Program-made: the position numbers and the translations under genes | Notes under the pieces: model-generated | The model's database searches: none | Told to the model about the DNA's origin: nothing | What the model saw: only the letters and a program-made list of their open reading frames with translations | Assembly: GCA_026545225.1 (NCBI GenBank) | Contig: CM048847.1 | Coordinates: 4,960,001-5,024,000 of the forward strand | DNA from: Cornus controversa | Taxonomy: Eukaryota > Streptophyta > Magnoliopsida > Cornales > Cornaceae | Length of the DNA: 64,000 nucleotides | Reading direction: 5' to 3' | In this document: one piece after another, positions 57,201-64,000 of the stretch | How the letters are laid out: every line of letters starts with the position of its first letter | Position numbering within the stretch: the stretch's first letter is position 1

Positions 57201-60200
57201 TCAGCTTTTTGGATATTAGAAATAAATGGGCGTGGCAACAACAATTTTAAACTACTTTCGTTCGAGTTGTTTTGTTTCAGAATTTAAATTCCTTGAGTAA
57301 TCGTGCCACAATTAGAATTTGACGTTACTTTTTGACAAACTTGACGACCTAGACATCCAAAATACACAACGAGCATACTGATCCAAACTTTACCACGTTT
57401 TGTTAGGGTTATTCTTATTCGAAAAGAGGAATTCCTAGTATAAATCATGTATTATCCCGATCGTATGGTTTTTTGTGACAGAATCGACCGTCTTGACTTC
57501 AGAAAGAAACAAGCTCACAACAACAATTTGAAATTAGTGTCGTTTGAGTTGTTTTCTTTCCAAAAGTTCTATTCCTAGAAAATCGTGCCACAATAAGAAT
57601 CGTACGTTGTTGTTGCCAAATTTAATATTATAGACATAGAAAATACTCAACGATCATGACGATTCAATCTTCATCATGTTTTCTTTCAGTCGTTTTGATC
57701 TGAAAATAGAAATTTGTAGTAAATCGTGCATGATCACAACTGGATCGTGCATTGTGCCAGAATCGAACGTCTGGACATCAGAAAAGAAATGAGCATGCCA
57801 ACATCGATTTTAAACTTATTTTGTTTGAGTTGTTTTGTTTCAAAAAGTCAAATTACTTAAGAAATAGTACCACAATCAGAATTTGACGTTGCATGTTGGC
57901 CAAATCGACCGCCTAAAAGTCCAAAAGACACAACGAGCATGCCAGTCCAATCTTCATCTTGTTTGTTCGAGTTGTTTAGATTTGAGAAGAGCAATTCATC
58001 GTAGAAATCGTTCATTATCGCAATCGTATCCTGGTTTGTTTCAGAATTGACTGTCTAGAGATCCAAAAGAAATGAGCATGCAACAACGATTTTGAATTAG
58101 TTTCATTTGAGTTCTTTTGTTTCAAAAAGTCCTATGCAAAGAGAAATCGTGCATTATCCCAATCGTATGGTGCTTTTGGCCAGAATCAACCGTTTGGACA
58201 TCTGAAATAAATGGGCATGGCAACAACAATTTTAAACAAGTTTCGTTTGAGTTGTTTTGTTTCAAAACTTCAAATTGCTAGAGTAATCGTGCCACAATTA
58301 GAATTTGGCATTGCTTTTTGCCAAATTTGACCACCTAGACATCCAAAATACACAACGAGTATACTGATCCGATCTTCAGCACGTTTTGTTAGGTTATTCT
58401 TATTCGAAAAGAGCAATTCGTAGTAGAAATTGTGTATTATCCCAATCGTATGGTGTTTTGTGCCAGAATCGACCGTCTTGACGTCAGAAAGAAACGAGCG
58501 TACAACATTAATTTCAAATTAGTGTCGCTTGAGTTGTTGTCTTTCAAAAAGTTCTATACCTAGAAAAATTGTGCCACAATAAGAATCGTACGTTGTTGTT
58601 GCCAAATTCAATATTCTAGACATCCAAAAGACTCAACGATCATGCCGATCCAATCTTCATCATGTTTTTTTTCTATCATTTTGATTCAAAAATAGAAAGT
58701 CATAGTAAAATCGTGCATGATCACAACTGTATCGTGCATTATGCCAGAATCGACCGTCTGGACATCAGAAAAGAAATGAGCATGGCAACATCGATTTTAA
58801 ACTTGTTTTATTTGAGTTGTTTTGTTTCGAAACACTGAATTACTTGAGAAATTGTACCACAATCAAAATTTGACATTGCATGTTACCTAAATCGACCGCC
58901 TACATGTCCAAAAGACACAACGAGCATACGGGTCCACTCTTCATCAGGTTTGTTCGAGTCGTTCAGATTCGAGAAGAGTAATTCATCATAGAAATCGTTC
59001 ATTATCACAACCGTATCCCGCTTTGGCTCAGAATCGACTGTGTCGACATCCAAAAGAAATGAGAATGCAACAACGATTTTAAATTAGTTTCGTTTGAGTT
59101 CTTTTATTTCAAATAGTCCTATTCAAAGAGAAATCGTGCATTATCCCAATCATCTGGTGCTTTGGGCCAAAATCAGCTTTTTGGATATTAGAAATAAATG
59201 GGCGTGGCAACAACAATTTTGAACTACTTTCGTTCGAGTTGTTTTGTTTCAAAATTTAAATTCCTTGAGTAATCGTGCCACAATTAGAATTTGACTCTAC
59301 TTTTTGACAAACTTGACGACCTAGACATCCAAAATACACAACGAGCATACTGACCCAATCTTTATCACGTTTTGTTAGGGTTATTCTTATTCGAAAAGAG
59401 GAATTCCTAGTAAAAATCATGTATTATCCCGATCGTATGGTTTTTTGTGCCAGAATCGACCGTCTTGACTTCAGAAAGAAACAAGCTCGCAACAACAATT
59501 TGAAATTAGTGTCGTTTGAGTTGTTTTCTTTCCAAAAGTTCTATTCCTAGAAAATCGTGCCACAATAAGAATCGTACGTTGTTGGTTCCAAATTTAATAT
59601 TATAGACATACAAAATACTCAACGATCATGCCGATCCAATCTTCATCATATTTTGTTTCAGTCATTTTGATCCGAAAATAGAAATTTGTAGTAAATCGTG
59701 CATAATCACAACTGGATCGTGCATTGTGCCAGAATCGAACGTCTGGACATCAGAAAAGAAATGAGAATGCTAACATCGATTTTAAACTTGTTTTATTTGC
59801 GTTGTTTCGTTTCAAAAAGTCAAATTACTTAAAAAATTGTACCACAATCAGAATTTGACGTTGCATGTTGCCTAAATCGACCGCCTAGACATCCAAAAGA
59901 CACAACGAGCATGCCAGTCCAATCTTCATCTTGTTTGTTCGAGTTGTTTAGATTCGAGAAGAGCAATTCATCGTAGAAATCGTTCATTATCGCAATCGTA
60001 TCCTGGTTTGTCTCAGAATTGACTGTCTAGACATCCAAAAGAAATGAGCATGCAACAACGATTTTAAATTAGTTTGATTTGAGTTCTTTTGTTTCGAAAA
60101 GTCCTATTCAAAGAGAAATCGTGCATTATCCCAATCGTATGGTGCTTTTGGCCAGAATCAACCGTTTGGACATCTGAAATAAATGGGCGTGGCAACAACA

Positions 60201-60538
60201 ATTTTAAACAAGTTTCGTTTGAGTTATTTTGTTTCAAAACTTCAAATTGCTAGAGTAATCGTGCCACAATTAGAATTTGGCATTGCTTTTTGCCAAATTT
60301 GACCACCTAAACATCCAAAATACACAACGAGCATACTGATCCAATCTTCATCACGTTTTGTTAGGTTATTCTTATTCGAAAAGAACAATTCTAAGTAGAA
60401 ATTGTGTATTATCCCAATCGTATGGTGTTTTGTGCCAGAATCGACCGTCTTGACGTCAAAAAGAAATGTGCATGCAACATTAATTTCAAATTAGTGTCGC
60501 TTAAGTTGTTGTCTTTCAAAAAGTTCTATACCTAGAAA
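54201..60538 (+). repeat. Tandem 6338-bp duplication in the array, copy 2
   Basis: The left boundary is a hybrid monomer: CTATACCTAGAAAAAT, typical of F', runs into CGTGCCACAATAAGAATC and then the G-type ATTATAGACAGAG. This is what an unequal exchange between F and F' at CCTAGAAAA would produce. The length is 45.0 monomers. Confidence 0.85.
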
Positions 60539-61599
60539 AATTGTGCCACAATAAGAATCGTACGTTGTTGTTGCCAAATTCAATATTCTAGACATCCAAA
60601 AGACTCAACGATCATGCCGATCCAATCTTCATCATGTTCTATTTCTGTCATTTTGATTCAAAAATAGAAAGTCGTAGTAAAATCGTGCATGATCACAACT
60701 GTATCGTGCATTATGCCAGAATCGACCGTCTGGACATCAGAAAAGAAATGAGCATGGCAACATCGATTTTAAACTTGTTTTATTTGAGTTGTTTTGTTTT
60801 GAAACGCTGAATTACTTGAGAAATTGTACCACAATCAGAATTTGACGTTGCATGTTGCCTAAATCGACCGCCTAGACGTCCAAAAGACACAACGAGCGTG
60901 CGGGTCCAATCTTTATCATGTTTGTTCGAGTCGTTCAGATTCGAGAAGAGTAATTCATCATAGAAATCGTTCATTATCACAACCGTATCATGCTTTGGCT
61001 CAGAATCGACTGTGTCGATATCCAAAAGAAATGAGAATGCAACAACGATTTTAAATTAGTTTCGTTTGAGTTCTTTTATTTCAAATAGTCCTATTCAAAG
61101 AGAAATCGTGCATTATCCCAGTCATATGGTGCTTTGGGCCAAAATCAGCTTTTTGGATATAAAAAATAAATGGGCGTGGAACAACAATTTTAAACTAGTT
61201 TCGTTCGAGTTGTTTTGTTTCAAAATTTAAATTCCTTGAGTAATCGTGCCACAATTAGAATTTGACGTTACTTTTTGACAAACTTGATGACCTAGCATCC
61301 AAAACACACAACGAGCATACTATTCCAATCTTTATCACGTTTTGTTAGGGTTATTCTTATTCGAAAAGAGCAATTCCTAGTAGAAATCGTGTATTATCCC
61401 GATCGTATGGTTTTTTGTGCCAGAATCGACCGTCTTGACGTCAGAAAGAAACGAGCATGCAACAACGATTTTAAATTAGTTTCGTTTGAGTTCTTTTATT
61501 TCAAACAATCCTATTCAAAGAGAAATCGTGCATTATCCCAATCGTATGGTGCTTTGGGCCTGAATCAACCATTTGGACATCAGAAATAAATGAGTGTGG

Positions 61600-63450
61600 C
61601 AACAACAATTTTAAACTAGTTTCGTTTTATTTGTTTTGCTTCCAAAATTCAAATTCCTAGAGTAATCGTGCCACAATTAGAATGTGACGTTGCTTTTGCC
61701 AATTTTGACCACCAAGAAATCCAAAATACACAATGAGCATACTGATCTAATCTTCATCACATTTTGTTAGGGTTATTCTTATTCGAAAAGGGCAATTCAT
61801 AGTAGAAATCGTGTATTATCCCAATCGTATGGTGCTAAAATTGACCGTCTTGACGTCAGAAAGAAACGAGCATGCAACAATAATTTCAAATCAGTGTCGT
61901 TTGAGTTGTTGTCTTTCGAAAAGTTCTATACCTAGAAAAATTGTGCCACAATAAGAATCGTACGTTGTTGTTGCCAAATTCAATATTCTAGACATCTAAA
62001 ACACTCAACGATCTTGCCGATCCAATCTTCATCATGTTTTGTTTCTGTCATTTTGATTCAAAAATAGAAATTCATAGTAAAATCGTGGATGATCACAACT
62101 GTATCGTCCATTATGCCAGAATCGACCGTCTGGACATCAGAAAAGAAATGAGCATGGCAACATCGATTTTAAACTTGTTTTATTTGAGTTATTTTGTTTC
62201 AAAATGCTGAATTACTTGAGAACTTGTACCACAATCAGAATTTGACGTTGCATGTTGCCTAAATCGACCGCCTAGACGTCCAAAAGAGACAACGAGCCTG
62301 CCAGTCCAATCTTCCTCATGTTTGTTAGAGTTGTTTAGATTCGAGAAGAGCAATTCATCGTACAAATCGTTCATTATCACAACTGTATCGTGCTTTTGCT
62401 CTGAATCGACTGTCTAGATATCCAAAAGTAATGTCCATGCAACAACGAATTTAAATTAGTTTCCTTTGAGTTCTTTTATTTTAGAAAGTCCTATTCAAAG
62501 AGAAATCATGCATTATCCCAATCTATGGTGCTTTGGGCCTGAATCAACCGTTTGGACATCAGAAATAAATGAGTGTGGCAACAACAATTTTAAGCTAGTT
62601 TGTTTTATTTGTTTTGCTTCAAAACTTCAAATTCCCAGAGCAATCGTGCCACAATTAAAATTTGACGTTGCTTTTTGGCAAATTTGACCACCTAGAAATC
62701 CAACATACACAACGAGCATACTGATCCAATCTTCATCATGTTTTGTTAGGGTTATTCTTATTCGAAAAGATCAATTCATTGTAGAAATCGGGTATTATCC
62801 CAATCGTATGGTGTTTTGTGCCAGAATCGACCATCTTGATGTTAGAAAGAAATGAGCATGCAACAATAATTTCAAATTAGTGTCATTTGAGTTGTTGTCT
62901 TTCGAAAAGTTCTATACCTAGAAAAATTGTGCCACAATAAGAATCGTACGTTGTTGTTACCAAATTCAATATTCTAAACATCTAAAAGACTCAACGATCA
63001 TGCCGATCCAATCTTCATCATCTTTTGTTTATGTCATTTTGATTCAAAAATAGAAATTCATAGTAAAATCGTGCATGATCGCAACTGTATCGTGCATTGT
63101 GCCAGAATCGACCGTCTGGACATCAAAAAATAAATGAGCATGACAACATCGATTTTAAACTTATTTTGTTTGAGTTGTTTTGTTTCAAAAAGTCGAATTA
63201 CTTGAGATATTGTACCACAATCAGAATTTGACGTTGCATGTTGCCTAAATTGACCGCCTTGGTGTCCGAAAGACAAAACGAGCATGCCAGTCCAATCTTC
63301 ATCATGTTTGTTCGAGTTGTTTAGATTCGAGAAGAGCAATTCATCATAGAAATCGTTCAGTATCACAACCTATCCTACTTTGGCTCAGAATTGACTGTCT
63401 AGACATCCAAAAGAAATGAGCATAAAACAACGATTTTAAATTAGTTTCAT
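61600..63450 (+). repeat. More diverged satellite stretch
   Basis: Monomers here carry many private changes (for example TTTATTTGTTTTGCTTC at 61625 and 62603, and AAGAAATCC) and small deletions, such as loss of about 10 bp at 61833. The A-to-A distance (60720 to 62120) is 1400 rather than 1408. It appears less homogenised than 38-61 kb. Near-canonical sequence returns after about 63450. Confidence 0.6.
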
Positions 63451-64000
63451 TTGAGTTCTTTTGTTTCGAAAAGTCCTATTCAAAGAGAAATCGTGCATTA
63501 TCCCAATCGTATGGTGCTTTTGGCCAGAATCAACCGTTTGGACATCTGAAATAAATGGGCGTGGCAACAACAATTTTAAACAAGTTTCGTTTGAGTTGTT
63601 TTGTTTCAAAACTTCAAATTGCTAGAGTAATCGTGCCACAATTAGAATTTGGCATTGCTTTTTGCCAAATTTGACCACCTAAACATGCAAAATACACATC
63701 GAGCACACTGATCCAATCTTCATCACGTTTTGTTAGGTTATTCTTATTCGAAAAGAGAAATTCATAGTAGAAATCGTGTATTATCTCAATCGTATAGTGT
63801 TTTGTGCCAGAATCGACCGTCTTGACGTCAGAAAGAAACGAACATGCAACATTAATTTCAAATTAGTGTCGTTTGAGTTTTTGTCTTTCGAAAAGTTCTA
63901 TACCTAGAAAAATTGTGCCACAATAAGAATCGTACGTTGTTATTGCCAAATTCAATAATGTAGACATCCAAAAGACTCAACGATCATGCCGATCCAATCT

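Larger units (their letters stand above)
37304..64000 (+). repeat. Main satellite array with 7-mer/14-mer higher-order repeats (about 190 monomers)
   Basis: Monomers of 139-142 bp start about every 141 bp at AATCGACCG-like sites. A canonical 14-mer is A 38205, B 38346, C 38488, D 38627, E 38768, F 38910, G 39048, A' 39168, B' 39310, C' 39452, D' 39591, E' 39732, F' 39874, G' 40013, then A again at 40155. G at 39048 carries a deletion of about 20 bp. A, D and F are one monomer type; B, E and G are another; C starts like the first and ends like the second. A-to-A distances elsewhere are 1972 (47058-49030, 50438-52410, 56776-58748 and 58748-60720), 1408 or 2958, all close to whole monomer numbers. 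Short open frames (81, 66 and 60 codons) recur only because the repeats do. No genes are seen. Confidence 0.92.

Noticed and set aside
37304-64000. CRISPR-like array of regularly spaced repeats
   Set aside because: Repeats are head-to-tail monomers of about 141 bp with no unique spacers, in a plant sequence.

Overview
The window is plant (angiosperm) nuclear heterochromatin. It holds Ty3/gypsy LTR retrotransposons nested in, or rearranged with, a large tandem satellite array. Three things support this: chromodomain-carrying gag-pol polyproteins of the Tekay/Del type, primer binding sites complementary to plant initiator-Met tRNA (TGGTATCAGAGC), and satellite monomers of about 141 bp. I see no host protein-coding gene, no tRNA or rRNA gene and no CRISPR array. 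The species cannot be named from the sequence alone.

Layout. (1) 1-6997: right-hand part of a non-autonomous element (A1) with a very long LTR (2833-6997) and a degenerate internal region. (2) 6998-9352: 3' part of an older LTR of the same family (A2). (3) 9353-10263: satellite. (4) 10264-20963 (minus strand): a complete 10.7-kb Tekay-like element (D) with near-identical LTRs and a 5-bp target duplication, inserted in the satellite. It has one gag-pol frame broken by a single TGA. (5) 20964-23494: satellite, continuing in phase. (6) 23495-37303: a scrambled block of two related plus-strand Tekay-like elements. It contains a pol 3' fragment, LTR-B, gag plus partial protease, a partial second LTR-B, LTR-C, a short LTR-B end with a second PBS, a full-length gag-pol frame with three in-frame stops, and a 168-bp stub of 3' LTR-C. 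(7) 37304-64000: about 190 satellite monomers in higher-order repeats.

The satellite has a clear hierarchy. Monomers of two types (about 141 bp) form a 7-mer (about 986 bp), and two diverged 7-mers make a 14-mer (1972 bp). Later duplications all have lengths that are whole numbers of monomers. The clearest is a tandem duplication of 6338 bp (45 monomers) at about 47863-60538.

The most unusual signal is in the LTRs. Four LTR types carry arrays of short hairpins whose stem arms differ from unit to unit but change together, around a conserved core. The arrays lie between a conserved candidate 5' splice site (GAG|GTAGGGGT, or AAG|GCAAGT in family A) and a conserved candidate 3' splice site just after a CTCACCCC motif. 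This suggests an intron in the retrotransposon leader. Downstream of it, families B and D carry a second array of TTTCGATTAATCGAAA-type palindromes, and family C carries unrelated GATAGTC...GACTATC hairpins at the matching place. I did not recognise this arrangement as a described system. Its function, if any, is unknown.
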